Shown: one piece after another, positions 1-6,134 of the stretch
How the letters are laid out: each line of letters starts with the position of its first letter
How positions within the stretch are numbered: position 1 is the first letter of the stretch
Assembly: GCA_023228195.1 (NCBI GenBank)
Contig: JALOBR010000045.1
Span: forward strand, 1 to 7,252
Reading direction: 5' to 3'
Length of the DNA: 7,252 nt
Source: Candidatus Omnitrophota bacterium
GTDB taxonomy: Bacteria; Omnitrophota; Gorgyraeia; Duberdicusellales; 4484-171
Translations under genes and position numbers: made by a program
The notes under the pieces: generated by a model
Database searches by the model: none
Told to the model about the DNA's origin: nothing
Seen by the model: only the letters and a program-made list of their open reading frames with translations

Positions 1-375
1 AAAAATAATACAAAACCAACTGACCTTATTCCGATTCTTGATGTAGATTTAAAATTGAATTTTAACGATGTAACTATAGAATTAATTGAAGAATTAGGCA
101 GGCTAGAGCCTTTTGGAGAGGAAAATTCCAAGCCAATGTTTGTAAGCTGCTCTGTTTACAAAAAAAGCAAACCTAAGAAAATAAACAGCGGTCATTCTGT
201 ATGGTTGAGTGATGGGGAAAAAACCCTGGAAGGGGCAGTCTACGATAGAGAACTTCTTGAGATAGTAGAGTATGCAGAAGAGTTCGATGTAGCTTATTCT
301 TTAGAAAAGAATAATTTTCACAACGAGCCGCTACTTATTATTAGAGACGTTAGGCTTTCTGGTGGCAAAGTTTAA
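1..375 (+). CDS. recJ: Single-stranded-DNA-specific exonuclease RecJ, C-terminal end (5' truncated by window)
   Basis: The frame is open from base 1 and ends at TAA 373-375, giving the last 124 residues of a larger protein. RecJ is a cytoplasmic 5'-to-3' single-strand DNA exonuclease used in recombination and mismatch or base-excision repair. The visible part matches the RecJ C-terminal OB-fold region. It begins with a stretch like PILDVDLKLN, followed by the family hallmark LEPFGEENSKPMF (about residues 35-47 of the fragment), which corresponds to the usual L-x-PFG-x-x-N-x-x-P-x-F. The end, PLLIIRDVRL, resembles the closing beta strand. The catalytic DHH domains lie outside the window. The final 45 bp overlap the 3' end of rpmB on the opposite strand. 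A TTG at 55 is not a real start, because the RecJ-like sequence continues upstream of it. Confidence 0.88.
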   Translation, partial: KNNTKPTDLIPILDVDLKLNFNDVTIELIEELGRLEPFGEENSKPMFVSCSVYKKSKPKKINSGHSVWLSDGEKTLEGAVYDRELLEIVEYAEEFDVAYSLEKNNFHNEPLLIIRDVRLSGGKV

Positions 376-588
376 TTTCCCGCTTTTTATGCACTTCGCG
401 CACACGAGAACCCTTTCTACCTTACCGTTTATGATGAGTCTTCTTTTTTGAAGGTTAGGCAGGAATCTTCTTTTTGTGATACCTGTAGTTTTCTTACCTA
501 CGCCGCCTTCCCGTTTAGCTTTACCGCGCCTACGAATAGAATTTCCGCCTATAGACTTTTTGTCACAAATTACGCAATGTCTGCTCAT
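331..588 (-). CDS. rpmB: 50S ribosomal protein L28, four-cysteine (zinc-type) form
   Basis: The 85-residue product is a small basic protein of the large ribosomal subunit. The core KREGGVGKKTTG-ITKRRFLPNLQK (about residues 25-48) is highly typical of L28, and NSIRRRGKAKREGGVGKK closely resembles the Thermus-type protein. It has two CxxC pairs, C5-C8 (CVIC) and C63-C66 (CAKC), which fit the zinc-ribbon version of L28. The start is ATG at 588, chosen because AAGGAG (596-601 on the complementary strand) lies 7 nt upstream. The C-terminal 14 codons and the stop overlap the end of recJ in a tail-to-tail arrangement, and no terminator is visible between the two genes. A good promoter lies at 769-796, giving a leader of roughly 170 nt that contains two structured regions. 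Identification is firm. Metal binding is inferred from the cysteine pattern. Confidence 0.93.
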   Translation of the reverse strand: MSRHCVICDKKSIGGNSIRRRGKAKREGGVGKKTTGITKRRFLPNLQKRRLIINGKVERVLVCAKCIKSGKLNFATRKPNVSNNK

Positions 589-601
589 TGTTAAACTCCT
601 T

Positions 602-657
602 TAATGAGACTCGCAATTTTTTAGATTTCCTATCTGAAAAATTGCCTAGTCGAATTA
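602..657. repeat. Structured hairpin repeat, copy 1 (constant flanks, variable stem)
   Basis: The element reads TAAT-GA-GACT (602-611), one unpaired base (c612), a 14-bp stem (GCAATTTTTTAGAT 613-626 with ATCTGAAAAATTGC 632-645) around loop TTCCT, two unpaired bases (ct 646-647), then AGTC-GA-ATTA (648-657). TAAT pairs with ATTA and GACT with AGTC. The GA dinucleotides face each other as tandem G-A mismatches. The one imperfect pair in the inner stem is T-G, a wobble if the plus strand is RNA and a C-A mismatch if the minus strand is. The outer 22 bases match copy 2 at 6380-6432, whereas the inner stem differs yet stays complementary. It ends directly against the rpmB Shine-Dalgarno sequence, so it lies in the rpmB leader in antisense orientation. 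I do not recognise the family. Confidence 0.8.
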
Positions 658-726
658 CCCCTGAACGTAGGGCCTTTTCTTAAAAGGTATGAGGAAGGCC
701 CATCCTTTAGGATAGTGAACGGGGTA
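658..726. other. Possible three-way-junction structure next to hairpin repeat copy 1 (rpmB leader region)
   Basis: CCCC 658-661 can pair with GGGG 721-724 and closes two adjacent helices. The first is GGGCCTT 670-676 with AAGGCCC 695-701, extended on the plus strand by two T-G wobbles. The second is ATCC 702-705 with GGAT 710-713 around a TTTA loop. The sequence TGAACG occurs on both sides of the junction (662-667 and 716-721). An alternative small hairpin, CCTTTT/AAAAGG (673-678 and 682-687), competes with the first helix. The region would be transcribed on the minus strand as part of the rpmB leader. The wobble pairs favour folding of the plus-strand copy. Function is unknown. Confidence 0.4.
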
Positions 727-768
727 GTGCGCTGATTGAAAAATGATTTAAAGGTAAAAATTAGTATA

Positions 769-796
769 ACTATACTTGTAAATTAACTATTGTCAA
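769..796 (-). promoter_or_regulatory. Sigma70-type promoter of rpmB
   Basis: On the minus strand there is a perfect -35 box TTGACA (791-796), a 16-bp spacer, and a -10 box TATAGT (769-774). The predicted start of transcription is near 762, leaving a long rpmB leader. A palindrome AGTATA-AC-TATACT (763-776) covers the -10 box and could be an operator or a chance AT-rich inverted repeat. Confidence 0.75.
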
Positions 797-855
797 GAAA
801 AATCTTAAGGCGCATTTTAAAAGCCATTGAAAATAAAGGATTTTAACAGGTTTTC

Positions 856-884
856 TTGTATTTTACGTAAAAGTATGTTATAGA
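856..884 (+). promoter_or_regulatory. Probable promoter for the c-di-GMP riboswitch transcript
   Basis: TTGTAT (856-861) and TATAGA (879-884) are separated by 17 bp and would start transcription near 891, about 45 nt before the aptamer core. The -35 match is weak, so the call rests mainly on spacing and position. Confidence 0.45.
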
Positions 885-930
885 ATAAATGAAATAGCAG
901 TTCTTTAAAAATATGGAGAAACCTATATTG

Positions 931-1012
931 ATAAAGGCAAACCCAGGGAAATCTGGGGGCGCAAAACTCTAAGAGCCTAAAGCCGCAAGGCTATGGTAGT
1001 CAGCTGCCGATG
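931..1012 (+). ncRNA. Cyclic di-GMP-I riboswitch aptamer (GEMM)
   Basis: This is the ligand-binding RNA that senses the second messenger c-di-GMP. GGCAAACC (936-943) starts the conserved core. A helix CCCAGG 942-947 / TCTGGG 952-957 is capped by a GAAA tetraloop (948-951) and followed by the conserved GCGCAAA (959-965). CCTAAA (976-981) and TATGG (992-996) form the 11-nt tetraloop receptor that docks the GAAA loop, with stem GCC/GGC and a GCAA loop between them. The aptamer closes with CAGCTGCCGATG (1001-1012). All hallmark elements are present in the correct order and spacing. The aptamer is followed by an intrinsic terminator and then by the gene at 1122, so it is a transcription-type switch. 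The likely polarity, from shared sequence in aptamer and terminator, is OFF when c-di-GMP is bound, but this is inference. Confidence 0.93.
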
Positions 1013-1031
1013 TAGTAAATGAAGTATTTTT

Positions 1032-1072
1032 AAAACCCATAGTCATTAGATAAGGCTATGGGTTTTTTATTT
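1032..1072 (+). terminator. Riboswitch-controlled intrinsic terminator
   Basis: AAAACCCATAG (1032-1042) pairs perfectly with CTATGGGTTTT (1056-1066). The 3' arm runs into a T-rich tail (1063-1072). It sits 20 bases after the aptamer and 50 bases before the start codon, as expected for the expression platform of the switch. Its 5' arm can alternatively pair with 989-996 inside the aptamer. Confidence 0.88.
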
Positions 1073-1121
1073 AAATACAGGTGTTATAGGTAAATTGTGT
1101 GCGTTAAAACAGGAGGTGTTT

Positions 1122-1457
1122 ATGTTGAGGAAAACCGTGGTCCTTTTAACGTTAAGTTTCTTGAGCGTATCAGTAGCAGGATTTGCTGAAGATAACAATG
1201 CTCTTACCAAGTTGGGCAGAGGTTTGGCTAACGCAGTTAGCGGCGTAGTAGAAGTTCCTAAGCAAATATATCTTGTTTCTAAAGAAAGAGAGCCTATAAC
1301 CGGTATAACCTACGGAACGGCAAAAGGCGTATGCTACGGGTTATTGCGTACTGGAGCAGGAGTCTATGATTCAGTAACATTTGCAATACCTCCTTATGAT
1401 AAACCTGTTATGGAACCTGAATATGTATTTGAGGGTTGGCAGCCCGAAGAGAAGTAA
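1122..1457 (+). CDS. Secreted exosortase system-associated protein, TIGR04073-like
   Basis: The 111-residue product has a signal peptide (about residues 1-22: basic MLRK, hydrophobic core, SVAGFA just before ED) and is probably exported across the inner membrane. The mature part carries KLGRGLANAVSGVVEVPKQIY (about 29-49), a central glycine-rich stretch with GTAKG-V-YGLLRTGAGVYDSVTF (about 64-86), and the tail PVMEPEYVFEGW. The pattern fits the family described as exosortase system-associated TIGR04073. Its molecular function is unknown, and no exosortase is visible in this window. ATG at 1122 is chosen because AGGAGG (1111-1116) lies 5 nt upstream and it places the signal peptide at the N-terminus. 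An in-frame TTG at 1095 has neither advantage. Expression is predicted to be controlled by the c-di-GMP riboswitch upstream. The gene stands alone, bounded by a strong terminator. Confidence 0.82.
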   Translation: MLRKTVVLLTLSFLSVSVAGFAEDNNALTKLGRGLANAVSGVVEVPKQIYLVSKEREPITGITYGTAKGVCYGLLRTGAGVYDSVTFAIPPYDKPVMEPEYVFEGWQPEEK

Positions 1458-1478
1458 TTAGTATCCGACTCCGTGGAT

Positions 1479-1520
1479 AAAAGAGTGTAAGTTTCCCAAA
1501 AAACTTACACTCTTTTATTT
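1479..1520. terminator. Bidirectional intrinsic terminator between convergent genes
   Basis: AAAAGAGTGTAAGTTT (1479-1494) and AAACTTACACTCTTTT (1501-1516) form a perfect 16-bp stem around a 6-nt loop. The arms end in a T-run on either strand (TTTTATTT on plus, TTTT on minus). It sits between the end of the TIGR04073-like gene (1457) and the end of the TPR gene (1572), so it can stop transcription from both sides. Confidence 0.9.
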
Positions 1521-1571
1521 CTATGATTTCAGTCAACCGAAGAAATACATGCTTCGCAGGAATTTTTTGGA

Positions 1572-2648
1572 TTAAAGTGTTTTGTAGGCTTCATCTATTC
1601 TTCGCAGCAGTCTGAGGTCTTCTTTCTTTGCGGCAAGCGCTTTTGCTTTTTTTAAATAAGAAGCAGCCTTTTTCTTATTCGCATTACTTATGTGGACCAT
1701 GGCGATATTATAATAAATTCTTGGATTATTTTTTTCAAGATTCAGCGCTTTATGCAAAGCGTAAAGCGCTTGGTTGTATCTTTTAAGTTCCCCGAATATA
1801 GCGCCCATATTTATGAAGGCGCTTACGTTTTTAGGATTTAGTTCCGTTGTTTTATTAAAGCAACTAAGTGCCTCATCGAAATTTTTTGAAGCCGTATACA
1901 CGACCCCCAGCCTGTAATAACTTTCCTGGTTATCCGGGCCAAGCAAGATACTTATCTTTAAAAGTGCTATCGCCTCTTCATTTCTCTTATCCTGAAAAGA
2001 CAGTGAGCCTTCTCTTAGAAGTCTTTCCGCCAGTTTCGTATCTTTAGCATGTTTTTTTATTATTGGAAGGAGCATTTCGTCGCAACTGCGCACAATATCT
2101 TTGCGGTCCTGCTCCTTGAAGATTACCCTTGCTTTTAAGATGTATATCAAGGCCAATTCTGTTTTATTATCGTTTGAATAAAGCAAACCGCAATTTAACA
2201 AGGCTTCGCCAAGAACGGGATTTACTGAAATGGCTTTATTGTAATAATCAATCGCTTCGGGGTATTTTGATAATTTTTGCAAGCATAAGCCTAAATTATA
2301 GAATATAGCATCTTGTCTTGTTTCATCCGGAAGTTTGCCCGCCTTTCCCAAAATCATTATTGCGGTTTCAAAATTTTTACGTTTCATCGCGATTGCCGCC
2401 AGATTTATATAGCTATCTGTTTTCTCCGGCATAAGCTCTTTAGCGTTATAAAATAAATATTTTGCTTTATCCAATTGGTTTTGTTCGAAGCAATGCAAAC
2501 CTCGTTCGATATAGTCTTTATACAACGAGTCCGGGCTTATTCTTGAAGCGCCACTTATGGAATTGTTTTCTTTGATTTGCGTACTGGCAGTATTTGTGAA
2601 GATGACATTTAAGACAGAAACGATTAAAGCAATTTTCGCAGTTTTCAT
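1572..2648 (-). CDS. Exported tetratricopeptide repeat (TPR) protein
   Basis: The 358-residue product is built almost entirely of TPR helices, which mediate protein-protein contacts. An N-terminal signal sequence (about residues 1-23, hydrophobic IALIVSVLNVIF followed by TNTAST) suggests export to the periplasm or outer surface. About eight TPR units can be read at roughly residues 43-76, 77-110, 114-147, 148-181, 208-241, 242-275, 276-309 and 310-343. The clearest are AIFYNLGLCLQKLSKYPEA and ESYYRLGVVYTASKNFDEA. A less regular linker near 182-207 splits the array in two. The gene starts 43 bp after the helicase stop on the same strand and is probably co-transcribed with it. The ribosome binding site is weak (AAAGG about 10 nt upstream). 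The partner is unknown, so no pathway can be assigned. Confidence 0.85.
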   Translation of the reverse strand: MKTAKIALIVSVLNVIFTNTASTQIKENNSISGASRISPDSLYKDYIERGLHCFEQNQLDKAKYLFYNAKELMPEKTDSYINLAAIAMKRKNFETAIMILGKAGKLPDETRQDAIFYNLGLCLQKLSKYPEAIDYYNKAISVNPVLGEALLNCGLLYSNDNKTELALIYILKARVIFKEQDRKDIVRSCDEMLLPIIKKHAKDTKLAERLLREGSLSFQDKRNEEAIALLKISILLGPDNQESYYRLGVVYTASKNFDEALSCFNKTTELNPKNVSAFINMGAIFGELKRYNQALYALHKALNLEKNNPRIYYNIAMVHISNANKKKAASYLKKAKALAAKKEDLRLLRRIDEAYKTL

Positions 2649-2691
2649 AAAATATAAACCTTTTTATCTTGTAAACCGGTAATAATAGTTT

Positions 2692-4632
2692 TTACATTTC
2701 CTGTCTTAACTGTTTCTCCGCATCTATCACATCGCGGTTTATTCTGCCAAGGCAATGGATGATTTTGGTTTTTAGATTTTCGCTGATAATTTTTGAAGAA
2801 CGCATTTCTTTTAATACCTGGATGCTCATTCTAAAATACCGCACAATCTCGCCTTCATCTATTTCGCAAAATTTATTTAGCTTTGTAAAGCTTGCCCCTT
2901 CAAGCCACGCCTGAGCAGCTTCGCTTAAATGGAAATAAAACTTTTTGCTTAAGGGATAAACCCTAAATGACCTTTCGTGCTTATGGATGCCGGCGGTAAA
3001 CCTGTTTAATTCGCCTTTAAGCCTTTTTACTCTTTTGTTTAATTTTGGTTTTCTTTCTCCCTTGCGCGGCTCGTAAGTAAGAGCGATGATTACCATAAAT
3101 AAACTTGCTTCATCAAGCGAGTCGAGAAAGCCCGTGTCGAAAAGTTCCCCTATTTGCAGCTCAAAACTATAAACCTTAGAAGCTAAATCTGCTTTCCAGC
3201 TTATGCCGTCTTCGATTATATAGTTTAAATTTCTTAGCAGCGAAACCTTTCTTTTGAGCAAGCCCAGAACTTCTTTCTTTTCAAAAGAATCAGCCTGGCA
3301 GAAGTGAAATGATTGAGGATAAATATCAAAAATTTTATCCCCCATTATTTTATATAAGTTTAGGATTGTAGCGTAACAGGAATTCAGCTGGCTTTCAATC
3401 GGCTCGTAATTGCCATAAATTACATCAGATAGCGATGCCAGGTCTATGTGACAGGGGTTTATTTTCATAAGGACATTGCCTTCTTTGTCTATGCCGCGAC
3501 GCCCGGCGCGACCGGCCATTTGATAAAAATCCCGCGTTTTTAAATAGCCATGATACCTTCCGTAAAACTTGGATAACGCGTCAAACACAACGGTCCTTGC
3601 CGGCATATTTATTCCAAGGGCAAAAGTTTCCGTGGTAAAGATAAGTTTTATGAGCCCGGTTGTAAAAAGTTGTTCAATTATTTCTTTTAATGTAGGAAGC
3701 AGCCCCGCATGATGGTAAGCAATGCCTTTTTTGATTAAAGGATATAAGAAGCTTACGTGCGGAGAAGAGGAAATGTCGAATTTCTCTACAAGTTCAGTAA
3801 ACAGTTTGGTCATTTTTGCTTGCTCTTCGGAATTAAGAAAATTAAAATAGGCTACTTCTTGCGCCAAATCTTCGCAGCGCCTGCGTGAGAATGAAAAATA
3901 TAAACATGACAGAGCGTTATTTTTTCTTAAGTATTCAATAAGGGTGTTCATTCTGTTCGCTTTTACCTGAAGGTATTGGTGATGCGCGTAGCGGTCATCT
4001 ATTCTTTCTTTAAGGCGGTGAGATTCTTTAAGAACGTTTAAACTGGGAAAAAATTCGTTATTGCATTGGAAGAAAAAATGCAACGGCACCGGACGTACGG
4101 TTTCTTTAACCGCCATAAGCGGGAATTTATGGACTTTTTTAAACCATTCGACAAACTGGTCAATGTTTGGTATGGTTGCGGAAAGCGCCAGCATTTTCAT
4201 ATGAGGCGGAAGCAGTATTATTGCTTCTTCCCAAACAGTGCCTCTTTCTATGTCGGCGAGGTAATGTATCTCATCAAAAATTATCCATTCTCTATTGTTG
4301 AATTCCTGAGGGTCGACCAATATCGCATTACGAAATATCTCGGTTGTCATTATTAAGATGGGAGCATCTCTGTTTATGCTTACATCACCCGTAAGAATTC
4401 CTACCTGGTTTGGATATTTTTTTGAAAAATCGCGGTATTTTTGGTTGGAAAGCGCTTTAATGGGGGCAGTGTAGATTGCGCCTTTATTATTTTTTATGCA
4501 GTCATTGATTATATGTTCGGCGATAAGCGTTTTGCCCGCACCAGTTGGCGCGCTTACTATCACCGAATTGCCGTTTCTCGCATAATCTATTGCTTCCTGC
4601 TGAAATTTGTCTAATTGAAAGTCGTGCTCCAT
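2692..4632 (-). CDS. Ski2-like superfamily 2 DExH-box RNA helicase
   Basis: The 646-residue product is predicted to be a cytoplasmic ATP-dependent helicase of the Ski2/Mtr4 group, whose members unwind RNA for decay or processing. Motifs occur in order: Walker A APTGAGKT (28-35), motif Ia TAPIKALSNQ (55-64), TTEIFRN (96-102), the DEIH box (120-123), SAT (151-153), CLYFSFSRRRCE (243-254), YHHAGLLP (306-313), motif V TTETFALGINMPARTVVF (333-350) and motif VI QMAGRAGRRG (371-380). The C-terminal part, near AQAWLEGASFTKLNKFCEID (573-592) and DEGEIVRYFRM, resembles a DSHCT domain. The protein is shorter than eukaryotic Mtr4/Ski2 and seems to lack an arch insertion. It begins with ATG at 4632, but no Shine-Dalgarno sequence is visible, and the next methionine (residue 94) is inside the helicase core. 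All catalytic motifs look intact. Confidence 0.92.
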   Translation of the reverse strand: MEHDFQLDKFQQEAIDYARNGNSVIVSAPTGAGKTLIAEHIINDCIKNNKGAIYTAPIKALSNQKYRDFSKKYPNQVGILTGDVSINRDAPILIMTTEIFRNAILVDPQEFNNREWIIFDEIHYLADIERGTVWEEAIILLPPHMKMLALSATIPNIDQFVEWFKKVHKFPLMAVKETVRPVPLHFFFQCNNEFFPSLNVLKESHRLKERIDDRYAHHQYLQVKANRMNTLIEYLRKNNALSCLYFSFSRRRCEDLAQEVAYFNFLNSEEQAKMTKLFTELVEKFDISSSPHVSFLYPLIKKGIAYHHAGLLPTLKEIIEQLFTTGLIKLIFTTETFALGINMPARTVVFDALSKFYGRYHGYLKTRDFYQMAGRAGRRGIDKEGNVLMKINPCHIDLASLSDVIYGNYEPIESQLNSCYATILNLYKIMGDKIFDIYPQSFHFCQADSFEKKEVLGLLKRKVSLLRNLNYIIEDGISWKADLASKVYSFELQIGELFDTGFLDSLDEASLFMVIIALTYEPRKGERKPKLNKRVKRLKGELNRFTAGIHKHERSFRVYPLSKKFYFHLSEAAQAWLEGASFTKLNKFCEIDEGEIVRYFRMSIQVLKEMRSSKIISENLKTKIIHCLGRINRDVIDAEKQLRQEM

Positions 4633-4708
4633 AAATAAAATAGGTTGAGGGTGTAAAAGGAAAAAATATTTTTACTTAACTTTAGCCCAAGCCTTAACCT
4701 TTCTAAAT

Positions 4709-4717
4709 ATTATACCA
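4709..4717 (-). promoter_or_regulatory. Extended -10 promoter for the helicase (and TPR) genes
   Basis: On the minus strand TGGTATAAT has a perfect -10 hexamer (4709-4714) preceded by TG, the extended -10 form, which can work without a good -35 box. None is seen 17 bp upstream. Transcription would start near 4702, giving a 70-nt leader. Within it AGGTTAAGG (near the 5' end) and CCTCAACCT (just before the start) can nearly pair, with one mismatch on this strand. Confidence 0.6.
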
Positions 4718-4754
4718 GAAATCTTTAAATAATCTTGAGAAATGAATTAATGAT

Positions 4755-5849
4755 TTAAGCCTGTTTATGAAGCAAAACCGATAGTATGTTTCTAATGAGC
4801 CTTATGCTGTGCTTAAGGATTCTTTTGTTGGATATAATCGTTGGGTGCCACCATTGAGGTTCATTAGTACAGAAGCAATTATTAGATATTTCTTTTCTGA
4901 TTTTATTCGCCTGGTCAGAGCCCCATATTTTTTTAAAATCATAATTATATTCTCTTAAACTACCGAAAGGTATTGTATGCTCGCAAGCTCCAACCATACC
5001 CTCGTTATCAATATAGCCGCCTGAAATACCGGCATAACAATCAATCTGCCGTTTATTTTGAGTTATAATTTTATATATATAGTCATACATCATAATTGTC
5101 CCAATTTTAATCGTAATATCGCTTTCAAATTTACCTTTCAGCATATCCGTTACGTATATGTTAGCCCAGTTTTTATAAGCATCTAATCTCAAATCGTACT
5201 TACATTTTTCGTTTCTGGGTTTGTCTCTTACTAGTAGTTGCGCTAAACAATCCGGACGAGGTTTTAGATTGTGAAGATACTTATAAATTTCAAATATTTT
5301 ATCCTGGTTAAAAGCCGAGAATACAGTGTTAATTCCGATTTTAAGATTCTTATATTTATTTTTAAGGTTCATTAATGATTGGTAAGTTGTAATCGCCTTC
5401 GAAAATGCCCCGGGAGTGCCGCGGATTTCATCGTGATCCCCGGAAATAGCGTCGATTGAGACTTTAACGATTAAGTGAACATTCGGGTAATGTTTTAAAA
5501 AGGTGTTTATCGTTGAGATGGTATTGTCGACTAATTGCCCATTAGTAGAAATATTAATTGTTTTTGGCTTGGAGAATTCAGAAATATCTTGCAGTATTTT
5601 GCAGAAGTCTTCTCGGATGAAAGGTTCTCCCCCGGATAGATAAAGATATTCAATTGGGCCTAAATTTTGGAAAATTTGTCTTATTTCATACGTAGTCAAA
5701 TCTTTCTTTTTGCTGTTGCCTATTGCTCCTTTCGGATTGGTATCAAACCAGTTAAAGCAATGTTTACAGCGGCAGACACACTGGTTAGTGACGAGAAAAG
5801 AAATTATCTGTGGTAGATGGTTTTGAAGGTTATATTTTTTTATTTTCAC
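4755..5849 (-). CDS. Radical SAM enzyme with SPASM-like C-terminal cysteines
   Basis: The 364-residue product has the radical SAM signature CxxxCxxC as C24-C28-C31, followed by HCFNWFDT, which binds the [4Fe-4S] cluster that cleaves S-adenosylmethionine. Further barrel motifs are GGEP (73-76), STNG (101-104), VSIDA (130-134) and INTVFSAFN (173-181). The C-terminal part has C271 in CYAG, C289 in GACEHT, and C325 and C327 in CFC. This is a reduced SPASM or twitch-like set that could hold an auxiliary iron-sulfur cluster. The substrate is unknown, and no precursor peptide, glycosyltransferase or other partner is adjacent. The start is GTG at 5849, the first possible start in a frame that is open back to about 5960. 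No Shine-Dalgarno sequence precedes it. The gene is visibly more AT-rich than the helicase and ends 122 bp before it, so it may be an acquired accessory gene. Confidence 0.85.
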   Translation of the reverse strand: MKIKKYNLQNHLPQIISFLVTNQCVCRCKHCFNWFDTNPKGAIGNSKKKDLTTYEIRQIFQNLGPIEYLYLSGGEPFIREDFCKILQDISEFSKPKTINISTNGQLVDNTISTINTFLKHYPNVHLIVKVSIDAISGDHDEIRGTPGAFSKAITTYQSLMNLKNKYKNLKIGINTVFSAFNQDKIFEIYKYLHNLKPRPDCLAQLLVRDKPRNEKCKYDLRLDAYKNWANIYVTDMLKGKFESDITIKIGTIMMYDYIYKIITQNKRQIDCYAGISGGYIDNEGMVGACEHTIPFGSLREYNYDFKKIWGSDQANKIRKEISNNCFCTNEPQWWHPTIISNKRILKHSIRLIRNILSVLLHKQA

Positions 5850-6015
5850 GTTGGTAGATATATGGTAATAATCAGCCAGTTTAATAAAGACTGTAATAAT
5901 GGGGAGTTGTAGTAGACCTTGCTTACGGCGAGTTTGGCTATGTTTATTCTAACGTTGCTGCCGCGCAACTAAAATTATTCATCGGCACTGAGAATATTAC
6001 AATAAATATAAAAAC

Positions 6016-6099
6016 TGCCGGAGGAGGGAGTTGAACCCACACCCCCTTGCGGAGACGGGATTTTGAGTCCCGCGCGTCTGCCAGTTTCACCACTCCGGC
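6016..6099 (-). tRNA. tRNA-Leu (anticodon CAA)
   Basis: Read on the minus strand, the acceptor stem GCCGGAG pairs with CTCCGGC, followed by discriminator A. The anticodon stem CGGGA/TCCCG encloses loop CTCAAAA, giving anticodon CAA for UUG codons. The long variable arm typical of leucine tRNAs and a T-loop TTCAACT are present. Length is 84 nt. CCA is not encoded, so it must be added enzymatically. Confidence 0.95.
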
Positions 6100-6134
6100 A
6101 CAGTGGCAGAGAATAAACTATTAAGTAGGGTAAA

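Noticed and set aside
602..657. Hairpin repeat as a hammerhead-like ribozyme because of TGA...CGAA around a stem
   Set aside because: The strictly required CUGANGA and GAAA core bases are not present. TTAATGA and GAAT replace them.
1095..1121. Upstream TTG start for the secreted protein
   Set aside because: ATG at 1122 has AGGAGG at the right distance and places the signal peptide at the N-terminus.
4066..4356. A 96-codon plus-strand open frame
   Set aside because: It lies entirely antisense within the helicase gene, whose frame carries all the conserved motifs. It has no family resemblance.
1572..4632. Adjacent Ski2-like helicase and TPR protein as a bacterial counterpart of the Ski2-Ski3 complex
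   Set aside because: The TPR protein has a signal peptide and is probably exported, so it should not meet a cytoplasmic helicase. Adjacency alone is insufficient.
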